Shown: positions 1-13,329, counted from the stretch's first letter. The stretch is DNA of 64,000 nucleotides from Ficedula albicollis (GCF_000247815.1 NW_004775942.1:139943-203942), one strand, 5' to 3'. Numbers and translations are program-made. The notes: generated by a model not told the origin, from the letters alone.

Positions 1-69
1 CTGGCCCACTCTGGGCAAGCCCTTCAAAGGGGCAGTTGCTGCAGAGTGTAAAATTTACAGGATTTTCCA

Positions 70-156
70 AGATCACAGAATCATCTCTGAGGTTGGAAGA
101 GCCCTCTAAGCTCAAGTGCAAGCACTAAACCGTGTCCCCAAGATGCCCTGTAAATA
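70..156 (-). mobile_element. CR1 fragment (diverged)
   Basis: Shows 'gatcacagaatcat', 'gaggttggaagagccctct' and 'cactaaaccgtgtcccca', the 3' part of an older CR1 subfamily. Confidence 0.75.
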
Positions 157-599
157 TCACGAGGTCTGCAAGCCATAGAAAGGGAGGAGAAAGTGCTTGG
201 GAGTCCCTGAGCAGCAGGGCAGGGAACAAGACTTTACCCTCTAGGAAGCGCAGCCAACCTTAAAAAAATATATATCCCAGCAGCAGAAGAAACTGCAAGG
301 TGCACAATTTCCATTTGCTATTTGTTGGCAGATGATATAAATTTCCCATCCCGTGGCAGACCTGGGCTGTACCAGGTGGATTAGAGAGAGATTTAGGTGG
401 TTTCTCAGCTTACATTTTGGCACTGGTTTTCCTTCTGTTGCTTCACAGAGAAGTTTCCAGGAAGATCTGGAGTTAAGGGAAGGGTTTCTGTCCTTCCACC
501 ACGATCCTGTGAGTTATCACCACGCTTTGGGGAGCTGGATAACCTGGTTTGGTGAAAAAAGCCCCTCTGGTGTGGCCCATGTGCAGAAAAACACCACAG

Positions 600-897
600 G
601 AGAGCTGGAGAGGGACTGGGGACAAGGGGGGGAGGGACAGGACACAGGGAATGGCTCCCACTGCCAGAGGGCAGGGATGGATGGGATATTGGGAAGGAAT
701 TGTTCCCTGGGAGGGTGGGCAGGCCCTGGCACAGGGTGCCCAGAGCAGCTGTGGCTGCCCCTGGATCCCTGGCAGTGTCCCAGGCCAGGCTGGACACTGG
801 GGCTGGGAGCAGCCTGGGACAGTGGAAGGTGTCCCTGCCCATGGCAGGGGTGGGATGGGATGGGCTTTAAGGTCCCTTCCCACCCAAACCATTCTCT
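600..897 (+). mobile_element. CR1 fragment, about 300 bp
   Basis: Contains the CR1 3' blocks 'gtgggcaggccctggcaca', 'ggaaggtgtccctgcccatg' and 'ggtcccttcccacccaaacc' near the 3' terminus. Open frames here are CR1-derived. Confidence 0.92.
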
Positions 898-2120
898 AAC
901 CCCATGAACACAGGTCTTTGAAACATTCCTGCTCTTTTATCTGCCAATTCCCACTTCCCAGTCACTGGAGCAGATGAAACTCAGATTCCCCATTGCTTGC
1001 TGCTCAGTGTGAAAGCCCATAAAGGTTTTCCTGGTAGTGCTGCTGCCATAGGATCCATGGCATGGGTTTAACCTCAGCTCTCTCCCCCATTCAGTCACTT
1101 TGCTGCATAATTACTCTTGGAGAAGCTATTTTTCCCCATTTTCTGCTTTCCTGGCTGCAGGCATAGGATGTCTTAGTTTTAATTTACTCCTGGACAAGCT
1201 CTCAATGCCTCCTGCTTGTGCAGAGTTAAAGGAATCCTCGAGAAGCAGCATCTTCCTACAAATCCAGTTTCTCCCTGGAGGTGGTTAAACAGAAGCTGGA
1301 CACAGCAGCTGGATCTGGCTGGCCCTACCTTTGAGCAAGGGCTTGGAGCAGTGGCCTCCAGGGGTCATTTCACATGGAATTACTCTGGTCTGGTGATCCC
1401 AGTCTCCTGCAGAGCCACAGTGGTCCCTTTTCTCCCTCCTCCCCTGCTCTGTTGGTCCTCAGCAAACCCATGGCATGGGAAAGGGCATCCTGACCCCTGC
1501 CCAGATCCCCCCAGCCAGAGGGGAGCCTTAAAGCTTTGGAGCCAGGACCAAATATTTACCTTCCCCAGGGTTTCTCTTGGGGAATTCAGGTAGCAGAGCC
1601 GAAAGGGGAATGGTGAGGGGAGCTGTTTGCTTTCCAAACCGGACCAGCAAGTGCCTATGGAATTACCTGGATGCCAGAGAATGTTCAGCCATAAATCTTA
1701 TTAACAGCGCTCTGCAGCAACGCAGATGTGAGGGAAGGGAAAGAAAAGGAGACAAATGAGGAGGGGGACGGGCCTGGAATGATAAAGAAAGAAAGAAAGA
1801 AAGAAAGGGGCAAAGCCTGGCTTGCAGCCGGAGGTTTTTATGGGAAGGGCTTCAGCTCTGTGAGGAAATCAGCTGGAACAGGTCTGGCAGGATAGAGAGC
1901 TCTTCTTGCAGAATACCAATGATTTGCATCCGAAATAAAGCGGCTCAGGAGCAGCTATTTCAGGAGCTCTCCCTGTGCTAGGGCAGGAGAGAGGAGGTGG
2001 AAGGGAGCAGAATACAAAACAACACCTGCCTTGAAGAAGGGAAGTGATCCAAAAGGTTGGGGGCACATTTCCATGCCTGCCCACCTTTGTGGCAGAATAG
2101 CCAGGCTTTGTTTTCCATGG
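898..2120. other. No gene seen
   Basis: Unique sequence between two CR1 copies. It holds only the (AAAG)n tract and short unsupported frames. Confidence 0.7.
1784..1808. repeat. (AAAG)n microsatellite
   Basis: About six perfect tetranucleotide units. Confidence 0.95.
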
Positions 2121-2302
2121 GATCCCAGAATAGTTTGGGTTGGAATGGAGTACAGAGCCCATCCAGTTCCACCCCCTGCCATGGGCAGGGACACCCTCCA
2201 CTGTCCCAGGCTGCTCCAGTGTCCAGCCTGGCCTTGGACACTCCCAGGGATCCAGGGGCAGCCACAGCTGCTCTGGGCACCCTGTGCCAGTGCTCACCCC
2301 CC
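2121..2302 (-). mobile_element. CR1 fragment
   Basis: Reverse orientation: 'agaatagtttgggttggaat' then 'ccatgggcagggacaccctc' and 'ggatccaggggcagccacag'. Confidence 0.92.
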
Positions 2303-3714
2303 TTTTCATTTGTTGCTTTTCTTGCCTTTTTAGCCCTGTCTCTGATGCAGGAACAGTGCTGTCCCCATATTCCAAACCCAGCCACTCTCTGAGGAAGACT
2401 CTGGGAAGGGCTGGGAGCTCTGAGAAAGTGAAAACACCTCTGTTTGCACAGCGAGGGTGGGTTCCAAGCTGCCTGTGCCCACTCCAGGCTTTCCCACCCA
2501 TGTGCCAAGCTTCAAAATCTTCCTTCTGGCCACCAGGAGCATCTAATGGCAAATGGAGCAGGGGCAGAAGGCCAGCAGGAATCACAGCCTCACAGGAGGA
2601 TACTCTCAGCACTGCCCCTCCTCTGGGGGACTGGCACTGGCTACTCTCCAGCCCTTGCAAACTTGCATGCCCAATTTTCCAAGCAGCTCCATCTTCAGCA
2701 GTGTCTGTGCCTTTCCCCTCTCCAGGCTGGCAAATCTGCCTTGGGCAAGCTGTTTCCCGAGGAGGAGCGTGAGAGAAGGCTTTCAGACAGCAGGGCTGTG
2801 CCCCCCAGGCACCTTTCCAGCCCTCCAAAATCCATTTTCTGTCAGTGCTGATCCCCAGGCTCCATCCTTGCTGCTGCAGGACCATGGCGCTGGTGGCACA
2901 AGGTGTCAGGAAACGGGAACAGCAGCTCCAGCGCTCCTGGTCCTTACCCACATGGGAAAAAGGGACCAGCTGCTGCAGAGCTGCTGCTGTGTAGGAAAAC
3001 CCTTGGGATGTGTCCACGCACGGCAGGAGAGGACTTGGGCATGCTTTGGACAAGCAGAGGCGATGCCCAGCTCCGCGCTGGCCGCCTGTTCCAGGGCACT
3101 GGGAAACAGTGCACACCCGGCCCTCTGCCTCTGGTCATCCGCTGGTGACAAGGGCTGCTGGCAGCAGCAGAGCCAGGATTTAAGAGCTGCGATCCAAACC
3201 CTGCTCTGCTGCCTGTTCCGGGTCACCTGCAAGGCCAGGCAGAGCTTATTTTCAGAGTCTGGCTCGGAAGTGGCTGGAACCTGGTGAATTTATACCCGGG
3301 AGAGCCAGAGATCGTGGCAGTCACCGCTTCAACTCCAAAGGAATTCGGAGAGGAGGAGGGGGTCAACAGAGAAGGGGACAGGTCTGGCTTGCTCCTGATG
3401 TGTCTTCCCTGGTGTAGAGACATTTGCTGAAACATCAGCTTTTTTTTTTTTTTTTTTTTAATACTGTTAGCAAATATTACAGAAACCCTTTCCTTGGCAG
3501 TATGCTGCTCTTTTCTAAATCTTGTGCCTTCCAGATCTCCCCAAATGAACTGCTGTGGCCACAGGCAGCCATTGCTTTGGTAGCCCGAGCTGCTGTGGAT
3601 GAAAACACACTGGACCATCAGTCAGGCTGCTCCTGGCTACCAAAAAAACCCCCTTGGGACTGGCAGCATCCAATATTTATGGTTTCTGTCCTGGCCTGCA
3701 GTGACAGGACGTGG
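2303..3714. other. No gene seen
   Basis: Moderately GC-rich unique sequence. Long frames are open on both strands with no recognisable domain. A T run lies near 3440-3460. Confidence 0.65.
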
Positions 3715-3771
3715 NNNNNNNNNNNNNNNNNNNNNNNNNNNNNNNNNNNNNNNNNNNNNNNNNNNNNNNNN
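3715..3771. other. Assembly gap (57 N)
   Basis: This is a run of N. It is followed within a few bases by a 17-nt C run and then a CR1 fragment, so the join is unreliable. Confidence 0.99.
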
Positions 3772-3778
3772 GAAAAAA

Positions 3779-3795
3779 CCCCCCCCCCCCCCCCC
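3779..3795. other. Pure C run, 17 nt, beside N gap
   Basis: This homopolymer sits between an N gap and a CR1 fragment that starts abruptly at 'ttgggaaggaattg'. It is probably an assembly artefact of the same type as the longer C runs. Confidence 0.8.
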
Positions 3796-4010
3796 TTGGG
3801 AAGGAATTGTTCCCTGGGAGGGTGGGCAGGCCCTGGCACAGGGTGCCCAGAGCAGCTGTGGCTGCCCCTGGATCCCTGGCAGTGTCCCAGGGCAGGCTGG
3901 ACACTGGGGCTGGGAGCAGCCTGGGACAGTGGAAGGTGTCCCTGCCATGGCAGGGGGTGGAAAAAGATGGTTCTGAAGGTCCCTCCCAACCCAAATCCTT
4001 TGATGATGAT
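3796..4010 (+). mobile_element. CR1 fragment, left end cut by the gap
   Basis: Same subfamily as 600-897. It starts abruptly after the C run, so the left part is missing from the assembly. Confidence 0.92.
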
Positions 4011-4365
4011 GATGGGTCTCTGATTTTTTCCAGCCGTGAGGGCCTGGGAAATTGACTGTGCTGAAAGCTCGAGTAAGAGCAAGCTCGGGAAAACATCTTT
4101 AGAAAGCATCTTTAAAGTGTTTTGTTGATGCACTTCCCCTATTTTTCGTCAAGCCTGAGGGGGCTGATATGCAGCTGGAAACAGTTCCCGTTGTTTTCCA
4201 GCTCCTCCAGGGCTGCTCCAGGCAGGCATCTTCAGGAAAGCCGCTCTGAATTGACTTCCAAATGAGAGTAATTAAAGCAAACGAGGCTTTTGCAGGGAGG
4301 GAAGAGCTCCCGGCTGGATGATGCACTCGGCTCAAGGTAATTGTCCCAGATCAGCTCTCTGTGCT

Positions 4366-4393
4366 GGGGATGGGATGGGATGGGATGGGATGG
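4366..4393. repeat. (GGGAT)n microsatellite
   Basis: About five perfect pentanucleotide units. Confidence 0.95.
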
Positions 4394-4920
4394 TTTAACA
4401 CTCCACAGACTTCTCCCTCCTTCCCATTATTTCCCCATTTCCACGAGGCAGGTGCCTGGGATGTCCCTGTCATCCTGACCAGCTTTAAGTGCTGCCAGAG
4501 CCTGCCTGGTCTCACTCAGATGCTGCCAAGGTTCTAAGGAGATTTAGGGTCCCTCACACCCCTGGGGCAAAGGGAGGTTGGGAGCAAGGTGGGATTTGGA
4601 GTCCTGGAAACTCCGGGAGTGTTGATTTTTTTTTTTTCCCCCACCAAAAACCAGAGGCCAATTTTGCAACCTTAGCGCAAAGCAAGGAGAAGAAAGCACT
4701 AAATGTGGCAAGAACTGCCAATTTCTCAACAATTGTCAAGAAACAGTGAACTGAAATATCCCCTAAGGGTGGGGAAAATGTCAAGCCCAGCAGTTGTCAC
4801 TGGTTTGTTTTTTTTTACCTGCAAGTCACACGTTGCATCCCTCCCTGGGGATGTTTCTGCTCCTCCAACACTTCCTGACCTTTCCCAAAATGCTGTGGTG
4901 TTGTACTTTCACTGCTGCTA

Positions 4921-6435
4921 TTTTTTTATATTGTTTTGGAGGGTGTGGGGAGGGAAATGTGATAGAAGGAAGTAGAAGGAAAGGTTTCTCTCTCTGTTCT
5001 TCTTTTTAATTTTTTTTTTTTTCCTTAAAGCCAGAAATGAGCAAATGGAAAGTATAAAACAACATGAAAATGCCCCAATTCTTTCAAAATAGCTCCTGGG
5101 TAATTTCCACCCCCAATCACAGATTTTGTGTGCCAGTAAAAAAAAAAAGAAAAAAAAAAATATATATATAAATATATAAAACTCTGTATCTCTAGTGAAA
5201 CACAGAGGGATTTTCCTTTGTCCACGTGCCTTGGGCACTGACCTGGGGAGGCTTTCCTTGGTCTTTGGTGGCTTTGAAAGCCCCGTTGTTCCTTCACAGG
5301 GACCCTTTATGCTGATCGTGCACATTCTGTGGGCATCTGTCAACAGGGGAGGGGGGAAACTGCTGAAATGGGTAATAATGAGATGAAAACAATCCATGCT
5401 GGCCTCTGGATAATAACCAGCTGATATTAAGCCTAAGCCCAGCTGAAAACAGTTAATAATAAATGGGCATTAATTAAAGCTAAATTACAGGGGAAGGTGC
5501 AGGCCTGGCTCTCAATCCAATTAGAGGGCTGTGGTTCGTAATGGGCAGAATCTGTCCAGCCTGTGAATCAATGATCAAAGGCTGGGGAAGCAACAGCAGG
5601 GCTGTGTCAGGGTTGGGATGATGGCCTGGACAGGGAAGAGGCCAGAGGAGGATTAAGAGAGAGCTCGTTTGGGTTTGCCACACACCCCAGAAGGTTTGGG
5701 ATGAGTCCTGGTGGGAGCAGGATATTCACTGCAGACCCCTCATGGTGACAACAGGAGGGAAAGGGCAGAGCTGAGGCTGGTCCAAGGCTGGGTCTGACTG
5801 ATGTGTTCTGTGCATCAGGAGGGAGAGGCAGAGCTGCCCTCACAGCTGAGGAGGGGCTTGGCCAGGGAGGAGCTGGGAAGTGAGGACGTGATCCAAGAAG
5901 GATCACCCTGGAACACAGCACTCCAGCTCTGGCAGCCTCAGCTCTGCCAAACTGAGGGGGACACGCCACCAAGGGTCACTGGGCAAGCTGCTGGAAGGGC
6001 TCCTCCCAGCCAGCAGCTCCAGGCTGCTCACACTCCCGAGAGCAGAAGCCTTGGTTTTAAACCTCACTGGTGCTGAGAGGAGCTTTGGAATGTGCATTCT
6101 TCCAAACAGCCCAAACACCTTTTCTTTCTAAAAAAAAAAAAAAAAAAAAAGTTTTTAAAGAAGCTTTGGAATGTGCCATCCTTCCAAACACCAGCTAAGA
6201 GGAAAATCCCAGCGTTTTGGAAGCTGCTATGAGGAAAATCCCAGCGTTTTGGAAGCTCAGGGTGTTTCAGGCAGACCTTCAGGCGTGTCCCACGAATGAG
6301 AGCATCAGCAATAGCTGGAAAAGGCTCTTCTGCTCCAGAAAAAGCCCACGTGTTTGCTGTTTCTCCTCCTGACCCAGATGTGCAGCTCAGTGTCCTCCCT
6401 CGGGAGCAGCCACGGGATATTCCTGACACGAGGAG
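4921..6435. repeat. 1.5-kb tandem duplication, copy 1
   Basis: This is nearly identical to 6587-8102. In a by-eye alignment I see four substitutions plus small length changes in A runs and one 2-bp indel over about 1515 bp. It contains A/T-rich sequence, an A21 run (6130-6150) and a short internal repeat ('aggaaaatcccagcgttttgg' region, 6200-6256). No gene was found. Confidence 0.95.
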
Positions 6436-6439
6436 GCAG

Positions 6440-6586
<147 letters not shown>

Positions 6587-8102
6587 TTTTTTTATATTGT
6601 TTTGGAGGGTGTGGGGAGGGAAATGTGATAGAAGGAAGTAGAAGGAAAGGTTTCTCTCTCTGTTCTTCTTTTTAATTTTTTTTTTTTTCCTTAAAGCCAG
6701 AAATGAGCAAATGGAAAGTATAAAACAACATGAAAATGCCCCAATTCTTTCAAAATAGCTCCTGGGTAATTTCCACCCCCCATCACAGATTTTGTGTGCC
6801 AGTAAAAAAAAAAGAAAAAAAATTATATATATATAAATATATAAAACTCTGTATCTCTAGTGAAACACAGAGGGATTTTCCTTTGTCCACGTGCCTTGGG
6901 CACTGACCTGGGGAGGCTTTCCTTGGTCTTTGGTGGCTTTGAAAGCCCCGTTGTTCCTTCACAGGGACCCTTTATGCTGATCGTGCACATTCTGTGGGCA
7001 TCTGTCAACAGGGGAGGGGGGAAACTGCTGAAATGGGTAATAATGAGATGAAAACAATCCATGCTGGCCTCTGGATAATAACCAGCTGATATTAAGCCTA
7101 AGCCCAGCTGAAAACAGTTAATAATAAATGGGCATTAATTAAAGCTAAATTACAGGGGAAGGTGCAGGCCTGGCTCTCAATCCAATTAGAGGGCTGTGGT
7201 TCGTAATGGGCAGAATCTGTCCAGCCTGTGAATCAATGATCAAAGGCTGGGGAAGCAACAGCAGGGCTGTGTCAGGGTTGGGATGATGGCCTGGACAGGG
7301 AAGAGGCCAGAGGAGGATTAAGAGAGAGCTCGTTTGGGTTTGCCACACACCCCAGAAGGTTTGGGATGAGTCCTGGTGGGAGCAGGATATTCACTGCAGA
7401 CCCCTCATGGTGACAACAGGAGGGAAAGGGCAGAGCTGAGGCTGGTCCAAGGCTGGATCTGACTCTGATGTGTTCTGTGCATCAGGAGGGAGAGGCAGAG
7501 CTGCCCTCACAGCTGAGGAGGGGCTTGGCCAGGGAGGAGCTGGGGAGTGAGGACGTGATCCAAGAAGGATCACCCTGGAACACAGCACTCCAGCTCTGGC
7601 AGCCTCAGCTCTGCCAAACTGAGGGGGACACGCCACCAAGGGTCACTGGGCAAGCTGCTGGAAGGGCTCCTCCCAGCCAGCAGCTCCAGGCTGCTCACAC
7701 TCCCGAGAGCAGAAGCCTTGGTTTTAAACCTCACTGGTGCTGAGAGGAGCTTTGGAATGTGCATTCTTCCAAACAGCCCAAACACCTTTTCTTTCTAAAA
7801 AAAAAAAAAAAAAAAAAGTTTTTAAAGAAGCTTTGGAATGTGCCATCCTTCCAAACACCAGCTAAGAGGAAAATCCCAGCGTTTTGGAAGCTGCTATGAG
7901 GAAAATCCCAGCGTTTTGGAAGCTCGGGGTGTTTCAGGCAGACCTTCAGGCGTGTCCCACGAATGAGAGCATCAGCAATAGCTGGAAAAGGCTCTTCTGC
8001 TCCAGAAAAAGCCCACGTGTTTGCTGTTTCTCCTCCTGACCCAGATGTGCAGCTCAGTGTCCTCCCTCGGGAGCAGCCACGGGATATTCCTGACACGAGG
8101 AG
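6587..8102. repeat. 1.5-kb tandem duplication, copy 2
   Basis: This is the second copy of 4921-6435, offset by 1666-1667 bp, with the 147-nt C run between. It continues smoothly into unique sequence on its right, and copy 1 continues smoothly to its left. The pattern suggests two allelic contig ends placed in series. Confidence 0.95.
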
Positions 8103-8598
8103 AACGCACTCGGGCTCGGCAAAGCCTGGCTTTACAAGCGCCCGCAGAGGCAAGTGAGGAGGATGCTCCAGCTTGGACTTGTCCCCTGTGGAATTACCCA
8201 CCAGGTGGAGGCTGATCCATCCACGTGGAGCTGGATCCATCCCTCCTTGGGCAGGAATGGCTGGCACAGGGGTGGTGTCGGGGCTCGCTGGGGCCAGACC
8301 GACCCCAGAGGAAGGGGCCAGGGAAAAGGAGCTGGCAGAGCTTGGTCTCCTTGGCACAGCTGTGCCAGAAGCAGCCGGTCCCTGGCTTGGAGCAGGAATT
8401 CCAGGCGTGTCCCTGCAGGCAGAGCACGAGGGATGCTCCCCACGTCCCACACTGGTGGGCAAGGCTGGGTTTGCCAGGAGCAGCAGGAGGGAGCCTGACT
8501 CCCCAAATACTGCAGCCACAGAGGGAGAGCTGAGCCCAGAAATATTTTGATTATCCTTTTCTCCAAAGGAGTCTGTATTTGCAGAGGCTTGAGCGCAG

Positions 8599-8660
8599 GA
8601 TGGTTTGGGTTGGGCTTTTAGAGATCACCTCATTCCAACTTCCCTGCCATGGGCAGGGCT
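8599..8660 (-). mobile_element. CR1 3' end fragment
   Basis: Short: 'atggtttgggttgggctttt' and 'ccctgccatgggcagggct'. Confidence 0.75.
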
Positions 8661-8850
8661 TGTTTCCTGCTGCCAGGCCTGGGCATGCTGAGAGCAAGAG
8701 CAATTTTGTGGGATGCTTGGCTGAGGTTTAATAGTTTGGAAAGAAACCAAAACCCTTTAGTCCTCAGAGGTGCAGTGGATCCCTCACAATTCCAGCATTA
8801 GTACCTTTGACACAGGGACGTAATGGCTCTGTTTTGAATTTCTGCCACTT

Positions 8851-8900
8851 AAATCATGGAATATCCTGAGTTTGGAAGGGACCCACAAGGATCATCGAGT
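8851..8900 (-). mobile_element. CR1 3' end fragment, different subfamily
   Basis: 'aatcatggaatatcctgag' and 'gacccacaaggatcatcgag' are typical of a separate CR1 subfamily. Confidence 0.8.
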
Positions 8901-10005
8901 CATGGAGTATCAATATAAAAGACTTCAGCAGGGTGATGGGGTCCTGTTGTGTAGGAAATGGCTTTCAATCCATTCAGCTGTATCCAAGATGATTTCTTTC
9001 CCTTCCTGACCTGCAGAGATTATTCTGGAAAAACAATTCTTTAGATGCTACGGCAGGAGGAATAAAAATAGCTGAACAGATGAACTAGCCTCCCTGGCAG
9101 TACAAATACTTCCAAGTGCTCATAGAACAGGGAAAATGAAGGCTGCAGCAGGAAACAGAGGGAATCCCTACACAAAAGAAGGAAATTTGGGAAGAATGAC
9201 TAATCTAGGAGAGGAAACTAGGTGCTGTGGCTGGCCCTCAAAGCATCAATGTGCCTGTGAGCAGGGCAAAACAACCTGGAATAGCTGACATTCTTGGAGG
9301 AGCAGGGCTCCTGGGATCTCCCAGGGGGCTCAGGGACAGAGGCTCTGAGGGGTCAGGTGAAGAATGGAGTGGGATGAAAACAGAGAATGCCTTTACATGC
9401 CAACCTGGGAAGTGCTTGCACCTGGGTGACATCAAGGTGATTTATGAGGGAAGCCCAGTTAAGGTTCCCAGTGCTGGGAGCTGTTTTTCCTGGGAGGAAT
9501 GATGACAGGGGCCGAGCTTGCTGGCTCCTGCAGCTCCTGTGGCTGCCTGCCCCGCGCTCTGAGCCTCTCCTTGCAAGAGGCACCAAAGCTCCCACAGCAA
9601 GCAAAGACACCTCTGATCCATTCTCCCCATCCCATCCATCCCCTCCGTGGTGTCAGCAGAGCTGCCCTCCCTTGGAATTCCAGGGGAGGGAAGCTGTGGG
9701 GCTCCAGCTTTGGCTTTAACCACGATTATTCAGGGGAATGGTTTGACGTGGTGATGAACAAGGGTTCATATTTCAGAGGTGACATGGCTGCAGCCCTCAC
9801 AGGCTTTGAGGAAGTGGGAGAAGAGATAAGAAAATGAGGAGAATCTGGACAACAGGCCCTTACTATATCTTCTGGAGCAAAGGACCAGGCAGCATTGCTT
9901 GAGGTATGGATGGGACTGATGAGAAACCACTCAGCTTCATCTGCAGCTTTCTCCTGCCAGGATGTGAGCTCATCAGGGGGAATAAATCCATGCAGAGCCC
10001 CCTCC

Positions 10006-10338
10006 ACAGCCCATTCCTGGCCTTTTGGAGAGCCCACTGGCTTGGGGGTGTCACGTGAGCAAAGACACTGCAGAATCTCCACTGCGCAGCTGGTGTCCAA
10101 CCTTGGCCATTGCCAACCCTTCCCTGTGACCAGGCTGGTCAGAACGGTCAGAAATGATCAGAGCCCATTCAACCCCACCCCACTGCCTTCAGGGGGGCTT
10201 GGCTGCTCCAGCAGAGCCCTCCAGCACAACTCAGAGCCAAACAGCCCATTCCTGGCCTTTTGGAGAGCCCACTGGCTTGGGGGTGTCACGTGAGCAAAGA
10301 CACTGCAGAATCTCCACTGCACAGCTGGTGTCCAACCT
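10006..10338. repeat. 98-bp direct repeat, two copies 235 bp apart
   Basis: Copies at 10006-10103 and 10241-10338 are identical except for one base (gcgcag versus gcacag) near the end. The spacer is unique. No coding signal was seen. Confidence 0.93.
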
Positions 10339-10687
10339 GTCCAGCCTCACCCCTGTCACCCTCCCTTAGACAGATCCAGGGTTCTGAGAACCTTGACCCT
10401 GCCCGGAGCAGCCCTGGGATCTGGGAGGAGGAGTGGCTGTGGGATGTGGAGACTTGGGTCAGGTCAGAGCAGGCTCCTGGCCCCAGGTCAGTGATGGATG
10501 GATGTGCCAGGCCCCAGAGCAGGGCTTATCTCAGCTATTTGGGTTATTCTAGGCATCTGCCTTATCTCGGCGTTCAGTGTCCAGCCCTCTCCGTGATCCT
10601 GGATTGTGGAGAACAGGTTTCATCCCCACGGCCTTCAGACTTTAACTTCAGGCTGCTCCTTGTCTCCTCCCCATCAGGGGAGAGGTG

Positions 10688-10778
10688 AGATGTCCCTATG
10701 CATGGCAGGGAGGCTGGAATGAGATGATCTCTAAGGTCCTTTCCAAGCCAGACCATTCTGTCATTGCATGAATTCATG
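10688..10778 (+). mobile_element. CR1 3' end fragment
   Basis: 'atgtccctatgcatggcagg' and 'aaggtcctttccaagccag', ending in degenerate 'attctgtcattgcatgaatt'. Confidence 0.8.
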
Positions 10779-11794
10779 GATTGGCTTTGAACAGGAAAGT
10801 GCAGTTATATCCTTGCAGACTGGAAAAGCCAGATGAAGCACAGTGGGAGCCCATGGAGGAAGGGAGATGGGCTTGTGATGCTGATCCCTCTCTCTCCTGT
10901 TTTATGCATCCTAAAAAACCCTTTTCCCTGGTCTTTTAGGCTGGGGGTGGTACCTGGGCTTTGGGCACTGCTCCCCTTCAGTTTTTTTGAATTAGAATTC
11001 AGAGGGAGATGTTCTCTCTTCTCTACCCCTGGATATCTTTCCCGAAAGGACAGAGTGTCTCCTGGATGATCACAGGAATGTGAACAGGAGCTCGTGGTCG
11101 GAACAGAGGCTCCAAGGCTGTCTGGGTCCATTTGTGGACTGGATTCTTGGATATCTCACGGGGAGTGATTCAAGCCTGGGCCTTTCTTCGTGGCAGGGGT
11201 TTGTGTAACAGCTCTCTGTGATGTATAATAAGAGCTGAGTGAGTGAGTGATGAATTCTTCCCTCACTCAGGATATTTATAGCTTTCTCTCTTTCTCCTCC
11301 AGCGAGTCACCTATTTTCGCACGGCTTGTGGGCGCTCCGTGTCAGCGAGGCTCCACTCCTCTGCCAGGGCTGGGGGAGACTGCCCAGAGCCTCCAGAGTT
11401 CCTCAGGACTGAGAATGGTGCGTTTCAACATCCCCCTGTGTGTGAAATCAAGCTAAAAGCCACGGGACCACGCAGTTCCCTTTTTATTTTCGGTGGCTCC
11501 AAGGTCACATTTCCCATCTGCTCCTGCGCAGGCTCACGTTTTCCTTCTCACTTTGCACGGGAGCTGGGGTTCTGTTGGGATCGTCCTTGCCAGGGTGCAC
11601 CAGCTCTGACCAGACCAGAGCATCTGGTGTGGGTTTTTTACCACCCTCATGATCACACATCATGTGGACCAGCACAGATTTTCACCAGGAGCTTATTGCT
11701 ACTCCCGTGTCCCAAAAATGTGCCTGGATGTGTTTTCACCTGGACGGCTCTTCCCCCAGGGGAGGAGGTCACCAGCTAATTTGCCAAGATGTCC

Positions 11795-11838
11795 ATCCAT
11801 CCTTCCATCCTTCCATCCATCCCATCTCCAGGATGGAT
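11795..11838. repeat. Imperfect (CCAT)/(CCTT) microsatellite
   Basis: Mixed ccat and cctt units, followed by a short inverted 'ggatgg' segment that could form a hairpin. Confidence 0.8.
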
Positions 11839-13329
11839 GGACATGCAGCATCATGTGGAAAGATGCAGCCACAGATGGAGCTTCCAGCCTTGGGGGGGGG
11901 GTCTCCTGTCTAAGCAGAAAAATAATTACATGTTTTAAAATACTTCATTTGTAACGTCCTTCAAGGAGAGCTTTGTGTCCCCTATCTTCCATTATGGGAG
12001 TAACATAAAAATAGACTAAAATTGAAATAAAATTATATTTATTTTGAGACATTTTTTTTTTCCTACACCTAATCCACTGCTTCTGTTTTCCCCCCACATT
12101 TTGCGTTTTTTGGGGGGTTTTTTTTACACTGGGAGGACTCCCCCGACTGAGGATGCTTTCAACTCCCTTTCCCTGGCCATCCCCCCTCTCCAGGCTGCTC
12201 CAGGTTATTCCCTCACCTCCCCCCTCCCTCTGCCCAGGGTGGGGGTTTCCTTGTACCATCCTCCTGCAGCTCTGTGCACTTGTGCCCTCCTCCTCTTCCC
12301 ACAGCCTGATTTATGGGGTTTATCTTTCTTTCCCTTTTACACCGCACCTGATTGCAGTGACCTCTGCTCCCTGCATAGCTCAGATTCCTCAGGGGGGGCT
12401 GTGGGCCACCAGGAGGGGCTTTCTCCTTCCCTGGGCCACTCCAGATTTCACCAAGGGGTCCCTTGGCCACGTCCATCCTCTGCCCAGGCTGGGGAATGAG
12501 GGAGGTCTCCAGGGGGGATGCCCTGCCTTGAGTGGCAGTGAAGGCAAAAACAGGGTGCTGCCCCATCCCCCTGCCCTGGGGATGTGCTGCTCCCCCCATC
12601 CCACCCCAAAATGTCATCTGTGTCCCTCCCTGGGGCTGGGGAGATGAGCTGGACCTCCCCTGGGATGGGCTGGGATGGGGTCAGGGAGCGGCCACTGACA
12701 CCAGGACAGGAATCTTGGTTTTCCTGGTTTCATCCTCCCTTTCCCTTCCCAGCCCCTGAGCAGGATCTCTCAGGTTTACACCTGGTAGAGCCAGGGCTAC
12801 TCAGACAATGAGGGCTGGAGAAGATCCCAAATTCCTGAGGGTGCTCCTGCTTGTCTGTGCTGGCAGCTTTCCCCTGGGCAGGATCCCTCTCCCTCCACAT
12901 CCAGGGGGTCAGGAGGAACCTGCCCCACTCTGCACATTCCCTGCAGCCACAGCTCACCCCCCACGTTACAAAAAGGACCATTTTGGAGGTGGACCAGGCC
13001 CAGCTCCCTTTGGGGATGCTCCTCTCCCCTGGGATTCCTGTATCCCGTGCAGCAGCTGGGATTGTCCCTCCCTGGCGTCTCCCTGTCCGGCTCCATGACC
13101 TGAGGCACGGCCTGGGGATGGACCAGCAGGACTCAGGCTGAGGCTGGGACACAGATTGATTAATCAAGATTAATTAATCATCACCCTCCACCCCTGATCC
13201 CCCTTCCCTCCAACCAGCCTGGCAGCTGAGGGTGAGCAGGAGTGGGGAAGCTCATCCTTCTGTGGGAATTGCGCTTCCCTGGGAGTTAAAGTCTCCCAGA
13301 TGAGAGCGAAATGGTCACTGGAATTTAAT

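Larger units (their letters stand above)
8103..13329. other. Intergenic sequence, no gene seen
   Basis: Apart from three CR1 fragments and the 98-bp repeat, nothing recognisable was found. Frames are short and lack paired splice sites. Confidence 0.65.

Noticed and set aside
353..907. Open frames with peptide such as GTGCPEQLWLPLDPW, recurring at many sites
   Set aside because: They are derived from CR1 3' sequence, which is non-coding in this part of the element.
1869..3116. 415-codon minus-strand frame
   Set aside because: It passes through a CR1 fragment, has no recognisable domain, and the opposite strand is similarly open. This is a base-composition effect.
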